Origin: Dechloromonas denitrificans
GTDB taxonomy: Bacteria > Pseudomonadota > Gammaproteobacteria > Burkholderiales > Rhodocyclaceae
Assembly (NCBI RefSeq): GCF_001551835.1
Contig: NZ_LODL01000035.1
Coordinates: forward strand, 240,610 to 304,609
DNA: 64,000 bases
Direction of reading: 5' to 3'
This document shows positions 1-8,056 of this stretch, piece by piece. Under the pieces are notes generated by a model, which was given only the letters and a program-made list of their open reading frames with translations, did not search any database and was not told where the DNA came from. Position numbers and translations under genes: made by a program. Within the stretch, counting starts at the first letter, position 1; the number at the start of each line of letters is the position of its first letter.

Positions 1-1472
1 CCGGCGAAGCGATGAACATTTCCCACCAGCAGAAGAAAATGGACATCGAGCAGATCGGCCGCTTCCGCGACCGCTTCTCCCTGCCGGTGCCGGACGACAA
101 GCTGGCTGAACTGCCCTACCTGACCTTCCCGGAAGATTCCGAGGAATACAAGTACATGCGCCAGCGCCGCATGGACCTCGGCGGCTTCCTGCCGCAGCGC
201 CGCCGCAAGGCCGAGCCGCTGGCCGTGCCCAGCCTCGACAAGTTCGAAGCGCTGTTGAAGGCATCCGGCGAAGGCCGCGAACTGTCCACGACGATGGCCA
301 TCGTCCGCATCATGAACATGCTGTTGAAGGACAAGAACGTCGGCAAGAATGTCGTGCCCATCGTGCCGGACGAATCGCGCACCTTCGGCATGGAAGGCAT
401 GTTCCGCTCGGTCGGCATCTGGAATCAGGAAGGCCAGAACTATGTGCCGGAAGACCATGACCAGTTGATGTTCTACAAGGAATCGAAGACCGGCCAGGTA
501 CTGCAGGAAGGGATCAACGAATCCGGCGCGATGAGCGACTGGATCGCCGCCGCCACCGCCTACTCGGTGCATGGCGTGCAGACCATTCCGTTCTACATCT
601 GCTATTCGATGTTCGGCATGCAGCGCGTTCTCGACCTGTGCTGGGCGGCTGGCGACCAGCGCGCCCGCGGCTTCCTGATCGGCGGCACCGCCGGTCGCAC
701 GACACTGAACGGCGAAGGCCTGCAGCACGAGGACGGCCATAGCCTGATCCTCTCCAATCTGATCCCGAACTGCATTTCCTACGACCCGACCTTCCAGTAC
801 GAAGTCGCCGTCATCGCCCAGGACGGCATGCGCCGCATGCACGTCGAGCAGGAAGACGTCTTCTACTACATCACCGTGATGAACGAGAACTACGAGCACC
901 CGGAAATGCCGGTGGGCGCGGAAGCCGACATCATCAAGGGGATGTACGCGTTCAAGAAGGGTGGCGAATCGGCCGGCCCGCGCGTCCAGCTGCTCGGTTC
1001 CGGCACCATCTTCCGCGAAGTCATCGCTGCCGCCGAACTGCTCAAGAACGACTGGGGCGTCGAGGCCGACCTGTGGGGCTGCCCGAGCATGAACGAACTG
1101 GCCCGCAACGGCCTGGATGTTCAGCGCTGGAACATGCTGCACCCGCTCGAAGCACCGAAGCTGTCGCACGTCGAAGAAAAGCTGGCCGGCGCCAAGGGTC
1201 CGGTCATCGCCGCCACCGACTACATCAAGCTGTTCTCCGAGCAGATCCGTCCGTTCGTCAAGGCACCGTACGTCACGCTCGGCACCGATGGTTTCGGCCG
1301 TTCCGACACCCGCGAAAAGCTGCGTCACTTCTTCGAGGTCGATCGTCACTGGGTGACGCTGGCTGCCCTGAAGGCGCTGGCCGACAACGGCGAGATCGCC
1401 CGCGAGAAGGTCGCCGCTGCCCTGGTCAAGTACAACCTTGACCCGAACAAACCCAACCCGATGTCGGTTTAA
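1..1472 (+). CDS. aceE: Pyruvate dehydrogenase E1 component, C-terminal part (partial at window start)
   Basis: Thiamine-diphosphate-dependent E1 of the pyruvate dehydrogenase complex, which decarboxylates pyruvate and acetylates the E2 lipoyl group in the cytoplasm. The frame is open from the window edge, so the true start lies upstream. About 490 residues are visible, matching the second half of the roughly 890-residue homodimeric E1 type. The visible part covers the pyrimidine-binding transketolase region (PDESRTFGMEG, GQVLQEGINESGA, TAGRTTLNGEGLQHEDGH) and the C-terminal transketolase domain ending in TLGTDGFGRSDTRE and LRHFFEVD. The homodimeric type is typical of beta- and gammaproteobacteria. 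aceF follows after 15 bases, with a clear ribosome site between them, so the genes form one operon. The identification is secure. Confidence 0.97.
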   Translation, partial: GEAMNISHQQKKMDIEQIGRFRDRFSLPVPDDKLAELPYLTFPEDSEEYKYMRQRRMDLGGFLPQRRRKAEPLAVPSLDKFEALLKASGEGRELSTTMAIVRIMNMLLKDKNVGKNVVPIVPDESRTFGMEGMFRSVGIWNQEGQNYVPEDHDQLMFYKESKTGQVLQEGINESGAMSDWIAAATAYSVHGVQTIPFYICYSMFGMQRVLDLCWAAGDQRARGFLIGGTAGRTTLNGEGLQHEDGHSLILSNLIPNCISYDPTFQYEVAVIAQDGMRRMHVEQEDVFYYITVMNENYEHPEMPVGAEADIIKGMYAFKKGGESAGPRVQLLGSGTIFREVIAAAELLKNDWGVEADLWGCPSMNELARNGLDVQRWNMLHPLEAPKLSHVEEKLAGAKGPVIAATDYIKLFSEQIRPFVKAPYVTLGTDGFGRSDTREKLRHFFEVDRHWVTLAALKALADNGEIAREKVAAALVKYNLDPNKPNPMSV

Positions 1473-1487
1473 TCAGGGAGAGACAAC

Positions 1488-2792
1488 ATGAGCCAAATCA
1501 TTGAAGTCAAGGTCCCCGATATCGGCGACTTCGCCGAAGTGCCGGTCATCGAACTGTTCGTCAAGGTCGGCGACAGCATCAAGGTCGACGACGCCATCGT
1601 CACGCTCGAATCCGACAAGGCCACGATGGACGTCCCGTCCACCGTCGCCGGCGTCGTCAAGGAAGTGCTGGTCCAACTCGGTTCCAAGGTTAGCGAAGGT
1701 GCCGTCCTGATCAAGGTCGAAAGCGGCGCCGCCGCACCGGCTGCTGCTCCGGCCGCCCAGGCCGCAGCCCCGGCCGCTGCCGCACCGGCCCCGGTTTCTG
1801 CCCCGGCAGCACAGTCCACCGCAGCAGTCGCCCCGGCCGCCCTCGCTCCGGCCCTGCCGCTCGGCGCCAAGGTCCATGCTTCGCCGTCGGTCCGTGCCTA
1901 TGCCCGCGAACTCGGCGTCGATCTCTCCAAGGTGCCGGCCAGCGGCCCGAAGAACCGCATCGTCAAGGAAGACCTGACCAAGTACGTCAAGGGCGTCATG
2001 TCCGGCGCCATTTCCGGCCCGGTCGCCGCCGCAGCTGGCGGTGTTGTCGGTGGCGGCGTGCTCGACCTGCTGCCCTGGCCGAAGGTCGATTTCGCCAAGT
2101 TCGGCGAGATCGAGGTCAAGCCGCTGTCGCGTATCAAGAAGATTTCCGGCCAGAACCTGTCGCGTAACTGGGTGATGATCCCGGCCGTGACTTATCACGA
2201 AGATGCCGACATCACCGATCTGGAAGCCTTCCGCGTCCAGTTGAACAAGGAAAACGAGAAGTCCGGCAACAAGCTGACCATGCTCGCCTTCCTGATCAAG
2301 GCCTGCGTCAAGGCGATGCAGCGCTTCCCGGAATTCAATTCCTCGCTCGACGGCGACAACCTGGTGCTGAAGAAATACTTCAACATCGGCTTCGCGGCCG
2401 ACACGCCGAACGGCCTGGTCGTACCGGTGATCAAGAACGCCGACAAGAAGGGCGTCTTCGAGATCGCCAAGGAATCCGGCGAACTGGCCAAGCAAGCCCG
2501 CGACGGCAAGCTGAAGCCGGCCGACATGTCCGGCGCCTGCTTCACGATCTCCAGCCTGGGCGGCATCGGCGGCACCTACTTCGCACCGATCGTCAATGCA
2601 CCGGAAGTTGCCATCCTCGGCGTCAACAAGTCGGCGATGAAGCCGGTTTGGGACGGCAAGCAATTCGTGCCGCGCCTGACCCTGCCGCTGTCGCTGACTG
2701 CCGACCATCGCGTCATCGACGGTGCGCTGGCCACCCGCTTCAACGTCTATGTCGCCGAACTGCTGGCCGACATGCGCCGGATGATCGTTTAA
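1488..2792 (+). CDS. aceF: Dihydrolipoyllysine acetyltransferase, E2 of pyruvate dehydrogenase
   Basis: E2 core of the pyruvate dehydrogenase complex; it moves the acetyl group from lipoyl-lysine to CoA. The 434 residues show one lipoyl domain (about 1-75, lipoyl lysine K44 in ESDKATMD), an Ala/Pro-rich swinging linker (about 78-125), a peripheral subunit-binding domain (about 128-167) and the catalytic domain with the HxxxD signature in TADHRVIDGA. Many relatives carry two or three lipoyl domains in E2; here there is one in E2 and another in the downstream E3. The start is supported by AGGGAGAG about 8 bases upstream. The lipoyl-coding DNA is closely similar to the start of lpdA. Confidence 0.97.
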   Translation: MSQIIEVKVPDIGDFAEVPVIELFVKVGDSIKVDDAIVTLESDKATMDVPSTVAGVVKEVLVQLGSKVSEGAVLIKVESGAAAPAAAPAAQAAAPAAAAPAPVSAPAAQSTAAVAPAALAPALPLGAKVHASPSVRAYARELGVDLSKVPASGPKNRIVKEDLTKYVKGVMSGAISGPVAAAAGGVVGGGVLDLLPWPKVDFAKFGEIEVKPLSRIKKISGQNLSRNWVMIPAVTYHEDADITDLEAFRVQLNKENEKSGNKLTMLAFLIKACVKAMQRFPEFNSSLDGDNLVLKKYFNIGFAADTPNGLVVPVIKNADKKGVFEIAKESGELAKQARDGKLKPADMSGACFTISSLGGIGGTYFAPIVNAPEVAILGVNKSAMKPVWDGKQFVPRLTLPLSLTADHRVIDGALATRFNVYVAELLADMRRMIV

Positions 2793-2802
2793 GGGGAATG
2801 CG

Positions 2803-4587
2803 ATGAGCCAGATTATTGAAGTCAAGGTCCCCGACATTGGCGACTTCGCCGAAGTCCCGGTCATCGAGCTGTTCGTCAAGGTCGGCGACAGCATCAAGGT
2901 GGACGACGCCATCGTCACGCTGGAGTCCGACAAGGCGACAATGGATGTGCCGAGCCCGGTCGAAGGCGTGGTCAAGGAAGTGCTGGTCCAGCTCGGCGCC
3001 AAGGTGGCTGAAGGCGCCCTGCTGATCAAGGTGGAAACAGGTGCCGCCGCTGTGGCGCCGGTTTCTGCCCCTGCAGCACAGTCGACCGCAGCAGTCGCCC
3101 CGGCGGCAGCGCCCGTCGCCGCTCCGGTGGCCGGCAGCCATGCCGGCGGTGCCGACATCGAGTGCGAGATGCTCGTCCTCGGCGCCGGCCCCGGCGGCTA
3201 TTCGGCAGCCTTCCGCTCTGCCGACCTCGGCATGAAGACGGTCATCGTCGAGCGTTACGCCACCCTCGGCGGCGTCTGCCTCAACGTCGGCTGCATTCCG
3301 TCCAAGGCACTGCTGCACGTCGCCGCGGTGATGGACGAGGCCAACCACATGGCCGATCTCGGCGTCACCTTCGCCGCGCCGCAAGTCGATATCGACAAGC
3401 TGCGCGCCCACAAGGACAAGGTCGTCGGCAAGCTGACCGGCGGTCTGGCCGGCATGGCCAAGGGCCGCAAGGTCGACATCGTGCGCGGTTTCGGCACCTT
3501 CCTCGATCCGCATCACATCGAGGTCGAAGTGACCGACGGCGCGGGCCAGGACAAGACCGGTTCGAAGAAGGTCATCAAGTTCCAGAAATGCATCATCGCC
3601 GCCGGTTCGGCCGCCGTGCATCTGCCTTTCATCCCGAAGGACCCGCGCATCGTCGATTCGACCGGCGCGCTTGAACTGCGCTTCGTGCCGAAAAAGATGC
3701 TGGTCATCGGTGGCGGCATCATCGGCCTCGAAATGGCGACCGTCTATTCGACCCTCGGCGCTCGCGTCGATGTCGTCGAAATGATGGATGGCCTGATGCA
3801 GGGTCCCGACCGCGACGCCGTCAAGGTCTGGGAAAAGCAGAACGCCAGCCGTTTCGACAAGATCATGCTGAAGACGAAGACCGTTGCGGTAGACGCCAAG
3901 GAAGACGGTCTTTACGTCACCTTCGAAGGCGAAGGGGTGTCACCGGAACCGGTCAAGTACGACATGATCCTGCAAGCCGCCGGCCGCGCGCCGAACGGCA
4001 AGAAGATCGGTGCCGACAAGGCCGGCGTCGCCGTCACCGACCGTGGTTTCATCAACGTCGATGCCCAGATGCGGACCAACGTACCGCACATCTTCGCCAT
4101 CGGCGACGTCGTCGGCAATCCGATGCTGGCCCACAAGGCGGTGCATGAAGCGCACGTCGCGGCCGAAGTCGCCGCCGGTCACAAGGCCGCTTTCGATGCC
4201 ACCGTGATCCCGGGCGTCGCCTACACCCACCCCGAAGTGGCGTGGGTCGGCTACACCGAAGATCAAGCCAAGAAGGAAGGCCGCAAGGTCGAGTCCGCCA
4301 AGTTCCCGTGGGCGGCTTCCGGTCGCGCCATTGCCAACGGTGCAGAGTACGGCTTCACCAAGCTGATCTTCGATGCCGAAACGCATCGCGTCATCGGCGG
4401 GGCGATTGTCGGCCCGAACGCCGGCGACATGATCGGCGAAGTCTGCCTGGCCATCGAGATGGGCTGCGACGCGGTCGATATCGGCAAGACCATCCACCCG
4501 CACCCGACGCTCGGTGAAACGGTGGGCATGGCAGCCGAAGTGGCGCACGGCACCTGCACCGATGTGCCGGCCCCGCGCAAGAAGTAA
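2803..4587 (+). CDS. lpdA: Dihydrolipoamide dehydrogenase (E3) with N-terminal lipoyl domain
   Basis: FAD-dependent E3 that reoxidises dihydrolipoamide with NAD+. The protein has 594 residues, longer than the usual 475, because a lipoyl domain (1-75, K44) and an Ala/Pro linker (about 78-115) are fused in front. The E3 part shows the FAD Rossmann motif GAGPGGYSAAF, the redox disulfide C159/C164 in GGVCLNVGCIPSK, the NAD site IGGGIIGLE, and the C-terminal catalytic HPTLGE. This fused form is known from Neisseria and Ralstonia. GGGG lies 7 bases before the ATG. It is third in the aceE-aceF-lpdA operon, which ends at the following terminator. Confidence 0.97.
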   Translation: MSQIIEVKVPDIGDFAEVPVIELFVKVGDSIKVDDAIVTLESDKATMDVPSPVEGVVKEVLVQLGAKVAEGALLIKVETGAAAVAPVSAPAAQSTAAVAPAAAPVAAPVAGSHAGGADIECEMLVLGAGPGGYSAAFRSADLGMKTVIVERYATLGGVCLNVGCIPSKALLHVAAVMDEANHMADLGVTFAAPQVDIDKLRAHKDKVVGKLTGGLAGMAKGRKVDIVRGFGTFLDPHHIEVEVTDGAGQDKTGSKKVIKFQKCIIAAGSAAVHLPFIPKDPRIVDSTGALELRFVPKKMLVIGGGIIGLEMATVYSTLGARVDVVEMMDGLMQGPDRDAVKVWEKQNASRFDKIMLKTKTVAVDAKEDGLYVTFEGEGVSPEPVKYDMILQAAGRAPNGKKIGADKAGVAVTDRGFINVDAQMRTNVPHIFAIGDVVGNPMLAHKAVHEAHVAAEVAAGHKAAFDATVIPGVAYTHPEVAWVGYTEDQAKKEGRKVESAKFPWAASGRAIANGAEYGFTKLIFDAETHRVIGGAIVGPNAGDMIGEVCLAIEMGCDAVDIGKTIHPHPTLGETVGMAAEVAHGTCTDVPAPRKK

Positions 4588-4617
4588 GTCCCGCTAGGCT
4601 AAACTAGCGTTTGGTTT

Positions 4618-4646
4618 GGGCGACGGCAACCCCGTCGCCCTTTTTT
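4618..4646 (+). terminator. Intrinsic terminator after lpdA
   Basis: A 9-bp GC stem (GGGCGACGG pairing with CCGTCGCCC) with a short CAAC loop is followed directly by six T. It lies about 30 bases after the lpdA stop and closes the pyruvate dehydrogenase operon. Confidence 0.9.
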
Positions 4647-4662
4647 ATGTCTGTTGAACGCG

Positions 4663-5154
4663 ATGACTGCCACTACCCAACTACCCCGCCGCTCCGCCGA
4701 GGAGCAAACCCGTCTCGAAGCCGCCCTGCGCGACGTTTTCGAGCACAAGCTCTGCTTCAACGAACTGCTCGGTTTCAAGGTCGAATCGCTCGATCCGGCC
4801 GCGCCGCAGATCAGCTTCGCCATGCGCCAGGAACTGATCGGCCATTACCAGCATGGCCGCCTGCATGGCGGCGTGATCGCCACCGTGCTCGACACCGTCG
4901 GCGGCCTGGCGGTGACGGTCGCCGTCGCCGAAAAATTCAACAGCGAGACGACCGAACAGGTCGGCCACCGCTTCGGCCGCATCGGCACCATCGACCTGCG
5001 CACCGACTACCTGCATCAGGGCATCGGCAAAAAATTCACGGCCACCGGACGGATCACCCGTCTCGGCGGCCGCATCGCCTCGGTGCAGATGACACTGGAA
5101 AATGAAACCGGCCTGCTCATCGCCACCGGCGGCGCCTCCTACGTCATTAGCTGA
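4663..5154 (+). CDS. Hotdog-fold thioesterase (PaaI/YigI-like)
   Basis: Single-domain hotdog protein of about 163 residues. The stretch HGRLHGGVIATVLDTVGG matches the active-site helix region of PaaI/YigI-type acyl-CoA thioesterases (conserved HGG followed by an acidic residue on the next helix), and DLRTDYLHQG fits the following beta strand. It is probably cytoplasmic and hydrolyses an acyl-CoA; the substrate cannot be read from sequence. An in-frame TTG nine bases upstream is possible, but the ATG at 4663 is preferred because the longer form would begin almost on the lpdA terminator. The convergent ppk2 gene begins one base after the stop. Confidence 0.8.
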   Translation: MTATTQLPRRSAEEQTRLEAALRDVFEHKLCFNELLGFKVESLDPAAPQISFAMRQELIGHYQHGRLHGGVIATVLDTVGGLAVTVAVAEKFNSETTEQVGHRFGRIGTIDLRTDYLHQGIGKKFTATGRITRLGGRIASVQMTLENETGLLIATGGASYVIS

Positions 5155-6273
5155 TCACAGGATCGGCAGCCCCTGCTGCTCGCCGCGCTCGTAGACGACA
5201 TTGGCGCGACCGACGATCAGCGGGTCGAGATTGCCGATCCGCTCGGTGTCCTTGTTGTTGTACGGCAACTTGTGCAACACGTAGCGCATCGCATTGAGGC
5301 GCGCCCGCTTCTTGCAGTTTGACTTGATCACCGTCCACGGCGCGTCGGCAGTGTCGGTGTGGAAGAACATCGCCTCCTTGGCCTTGGTGTAGTCGTCCCA
5401 CTTGTCGAGGGAAGCCATGTCGATCGGCGACAGCTTCCACTGCTTCAGCGGATGCACCTTGCGCTCGCGGAAGCGCCGGCGCTGCTCCTCGCGGCTGACC
5501 GAAAACCAGAATTTGATCAGATGTGTCCCGTTGCGCGCCAGCATGCGCTCGAACTCCGGGGCCTGACGGACGAATTCGCCGTACTCCTGGTCGCTGCAGA
5601 ACCCCATCACCCGCTCGACGCCGGAACGGTTGTACCAGGAGCGGTCGAACAGCACGATCTCGCCATTGGTCGGCAGATGCTGTACGTAACGCTGGAAATA
5701 CCACTGGCCGCGCTCGATCTCGCTCGGCTTTTCCAGCGCGACGACACGGGCACCGCGCGGATTGAGATGCTCCATGAAGCGCTTGATGGTACCGCCCTTG
5801 CCCGCCGCATCGCGCCCCTCGAAGAGGATCACCACCTTCTGCCCGGTTTCCTTGACCCAGGCCTGCAGCTTGAGCAACTCGACCTGCAGCCGGTATTTCT
5901 GCCGCTCGTAGTTGCGGCGCTGCATCAGGTTTTTGTAGGGGTAACCGCCGTCGCGCCAGTCCCGGGCCAGTTCCTCGTCGGGACTGACCGGCAAGTCACC
6001 GGTGACGACGCCTTGCTGCTTGAGCAGACCCTTGAGCAAGGCGACCGACTCTTCGCTCGACAGGCCGGCAATAACGTCACGCATGGCGCCCATTTTTGCC
6101 TCCTGGGCACCGTCGACCGCAGCACTGACGCTGAAGGCCTCGATGGCCGGGGGCTTCAGGACCGGGGCGACATCACCACTGGCCACTGGCCGCGGCGGCC
6201 GCGCGCTGACTTTCTTCGGGGCAGCGGCAGGAACCGCCGGCTGGCTTGCTGTTGTCTTTTTTCTGCTAACCAT
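5155..6273 (-). CDS. ppk2: Polyphosphate kinase 2
   Basis: PPK2-family enzyme that transfers phosphate between polyphosphate and nucleoside di- or monophosphates. The Walker A-type loop FEGRDAAGKGGTIKRF and the lid/Walker B segment LFDRSWYNRSGVERVMGF are both intact. A roughly 90-residue Ala/Pro/Lys-rich N-terminal extension precedes the conserved core, and the total is 372 residues with a single PPK2 domain. The start at 6273 is chosen because GGAG lies 5 bases upstream; an in-frame TTG at 6297 would add eight residues without a ribosome site. The preferred nucleotide cannot be decided here. Confidence 0.93.
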   Translation of the reverse strand: MVSRKKTTASQPAVPAAAPKKVSARPPRPVASGDVAPVLKPPAIEAFSVSAAVDGAQEAKMGAMRDVIAGLSSEESVALLKGLLKQQGVVTGDLPVSPDEELARDWRDGGYPYKNLMQRRNYERQKYRLQVELLKLQAWVKETGQKVVILFEGRDAAGKGGTIKRFMEHLNPRGARVVALEKPSEIERGQWYFQRYVQHLPTNGEIVLFDRSWYNRSGVERVMGFCSDQEYGEFVRQAPEFERMLARNGTHLIKFWFSVSREEQRRRFRERKVHPLKQWKLSPIDMASLDKWDDYTKAKEAMFFHTDTADAPWTVIKSNCKKRARLNAMRYVLHKLPYNNKDTERIGNLDPLIVGRANVVYERGEQQGLPIL

Positions 6274-6330
6274 GCTCTCTCCATCGATCGATGCCAAAGA
6301 GCTTATTTCACGCCTAAGCCGTGCCCTTGT

Positions 6331-6786
6331 CTAGTCCAGCAATTCGACCGGAATCATCGCCCGCAGCACGGTCTGGCTATCGCCCCGACGGACCCGGCTG
6401 CTCAACCACCACAAGGCGCCCTTCTTGATGCTCCAGTCCGCCTCCTGACCAGCGAGCAGCAAGGAAGCCAAACGACCGAGCGAGGGCTGGTGGCCGATGA
6501 TCAAGACCGAACCGGGGGCCTGCGGCCAGCCGGAAGCAGCGATCAGTTCGGAAACGCAAGCCTCGGGACCGATCTTGCGATGGGTCTCGAAGGGCAGTTT
6601 CAGGGCTTCGGCCGTTTGTTGCGTGCGCACGGCCGGGCTGACGATGATGCGCAGATCCTTCGGTTGATGCGCGCGAATCCAGGCGCCCATGGTGCGCGCC
6701 TGCTTCTCGCCGCGCTCGGTCAGCCGGCGCTTCATGTCGTCCTCGCCATCCTCCGCTTCGGCGTGGCGCCACAGCAACAAATCCAT
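6331..6786 (-). CDS. sixA: Phosphohistidine phosphatase SixA
   Basis: Histidine-phosphatase-superfamily protein of 151 residues. The catalytic RHAEAE near the N-terminus, the second arginine in SPAVRTQQTAE and the GHQP histidine match SixA, which removes phosphate from phosphohistidine on HPt or PTS proteins. The family normally begins two or three residues before the strand leading into RHA, which supports the ATG at 6786. A longer start (6813/6816) has a stronger GGAGG ribosome site and would add 9-10 residues, so the start is uncertain. It lies just upstream of ppk2 on the same strand, so the two may be cotranscribed. Confidence 0.85.
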   Translation of the reverse strand: MDLLLWRHAEAEDGEDDMKRRLTERGEKQARTMGAWIRAHQPKDLRIIVSPAVRTQQTAEALKLPFETHRKIGPEACVSELIAASGWPQAPGSVLIIGHQPSLGRLASLLLAGQEADWSIKKGALWWLSSRVRRGDSQTVLRAMIPVELLD

Positions 6787-6850
6787 GCTCGTCTCTCTGT
6801 TCAAAACCGGCATCATGGGCCTCCATTGTTACGTCCGCATTGCAAAGTAT

Positions 6851-6893
6851 AGGCCGGGGCCATCAGGGAAAGGTTGACAGTTGGCCCCGGCCT
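6851..6893. repeat. 12-bp perfect inverted repeat in the sixA-terC divergent region
   Basis: AGGCCGGGGCCA (6851-6862) is repeated in inverse orientation as TGGCCCCGGCCT (6882-6893) around a 19-base loop. The loop contains the TTGACA box assigned to the terC promoter and the right arm fills the promoter spacer. No T tract follows on either side, so an operator or cruciform is more likely than a terminator. Confidence 0.6.
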
Positions 6894-6903
6894 TCACTAG
6901 AGT
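6874..6903 (+). promoter_or_regulatory. Sigma-70-type promoter for the terC riboswitch transcript
   Basis: A perfect TTGACA (6874-6879) is followed after 18 bases by TAGAGT (6898-6903). Transcription would start near 6910, just before the riboswitch aptamer. Confidence 0.65.
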
Positions 6904-6910
6904 CAAGGCA

Positions 6911-7031
6911 TCCCAAGGGGGAGTAGCTCCCATCCGGCCTGTCGTCATCACGAAGCCCCCGCTTCCGGCAACCGGGCAGCAGAACAGCGCTGCGAGCAAG
7001 ACCTTTGCCGCGACGGCAAGGCTCCTTTGGC
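6911..7031 (+). ncRNA. yybP-ykoY (manganese) riboswitch upstream of terC
   Basis: The leader carries both conserved signatures of the yybP-ykoY family: GGGGAGTAGC near 6918-6927, and AGACCTTTGCC (7000-7010) followed by GGCAAGG. The bases CCAAGGG (6913-6919) can pair with CTTTGG near 7024-7029 to close the aptamer. The class senses Mn2+ and typically precedes TerC/Alx, MntP and related transporters, exactly as here. Downstream, a long hairpin (GCATTCCA at 7030-7037 pairing with TGGAATGC at 7074-7081, and TGGCCC pairing with GGGCCA inside it) sits just before the AAAGGA ribosome site and looks like the expression platform. Confidence 0.88.
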
Positions 7032-7096
7032 ATTCCATGGCCCTGCCCACTCCGGCACGGGCCATTTGCTTTGTGGAATGCGCGAAAGGAAACATC

Positions 7097-8056
7097 ATGG
7101 AAACCATCGGCAGTCTGGGCTTATGGACGGGCTTTGCCGCCATTGTGCTGGTCATGCTGGCCATCGACCTCTTCGTCGTCGGTGGCGGCAAGGAGCATCG
7201 AGTCACTTACAAGGAAGCGGCCATCTGGTCGATGGTCTGGATCAGCCTGACCTTCGCCTTCGCTGGCGCGTTGTGGTGGCATCTCGACGGCAGTTTGGGA
7301 CGCGAAGTCGCCAATACCCGGGCCCTCGAATTCATCACCGGCTACTTGATCGAAAAAGCCCTGGCGGTCGACAACGTCTTCATCTGGCTGATGCTGTTCG
7401 GCTACTTCGCAGTACCTGCCGAATTGCAGAAGCGCGTGCTGCTCTACGGCGTGCTCGGCGCCATCGTCATGCGCACGGTGATGATCTTTGCCGGCGCCTG
7501 GCTGATCAGCCAGTTCCACTGGATTCTGTACATTTTCGGCGGCTTCCTGCTGATCACCGGCGTCAAGATGTACTGGTTCGCCGACGAAAAGCCCGACCTC
7601 GACAACAACCGACTGATCCAGTGGCTGCGCCGCCATCTGAAGATCAGCAGCGACTTCGACGGTCAACGCTTCTTTACCTGGCAAAACGGCGCCCGTCACG
7701 CCACCCCGCTCTTGCTCGCCCTGGTCCTGGTCGAGATCTCCGACCTGATTTTCGCCGTCGATTCGATCCCGGCCATTTTTGCGATCACTACCGACCCGTT
7801 CATCGTGCTGACCTCCAACATCTTCGCCATCCTCGGCCTGCGTGCCATGTACTTCCTGCTCGCCGGGGTCGCCGACCGTTTCTCGCTGCTCAAGTACGGT
7901 CTGGCCGTCGTCCTCATGTTCATCGGCGTCAAAATGCTGCTGATCGATCTCTACAAGATTCCGGTTGGCTTTTCGCTGGCCGTCGTTGCCGTCATCATCG
8001 GTACCTCGGTCTGGGCCTCGCTGCGCAAGGAAGCCCGAATGAAACGCAAGGGCTAG
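7097..8056 (+). CDS. TerC/Alx-family integral membrane protein (metal-ion transporter)
   Basis: Polytopic membrane protein of 319 residues with about nine hydrophobic segments. The TerC-type acidic motifs lie within membrane segments: MLAIDLFVVGG, KALAVDNVFIW and EISDLIFAVDSIPAIFAI. Alx and related TerC proteins export Mn2+, which agrees with the yybP-ykoY riboswitch in front. The ATG at 7097 is chosen for AAAGGA seven bases upstream; the frame is open further up, but that region is riboswitch RNA. The stop overlaps the convergent cti stop by four bases. Confidence 0.92.
   Translation: METIGSLGLWTGFAAIVLVMLAIDLFVVGGGKEHRVTYKEAAIWSMVWISLTFAFAGALWWHLDGSLGREVANTRALEFITGYLIEKALAVDNVFIWLMLFGYFAVPAELQKRVLLYGVLGAIVMRTVMIFAGAWLISQFHWILYIFGGFLLITGVKMYWFADEKPDLDNNRLIQWLRRHLKISSDFDGQRFFTWQNGARHATPLLLALVLVEISDLIFAVDSIPAIFAITTDPFIVLTSNIFAILGLRAMYFLLAGVADRFSLLKYGLAVVLMFIGVKMLLIDLYKIPVGFSLAVVAVIIGTSVWASLRKEARMKRKG

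Noticed and set aside
5359..6852. A 497-codon frame antisense to ppk2 and sixA.
   Set aside because: Shadow of two well supported genes; it crosses both gene ends without a ribosome site.
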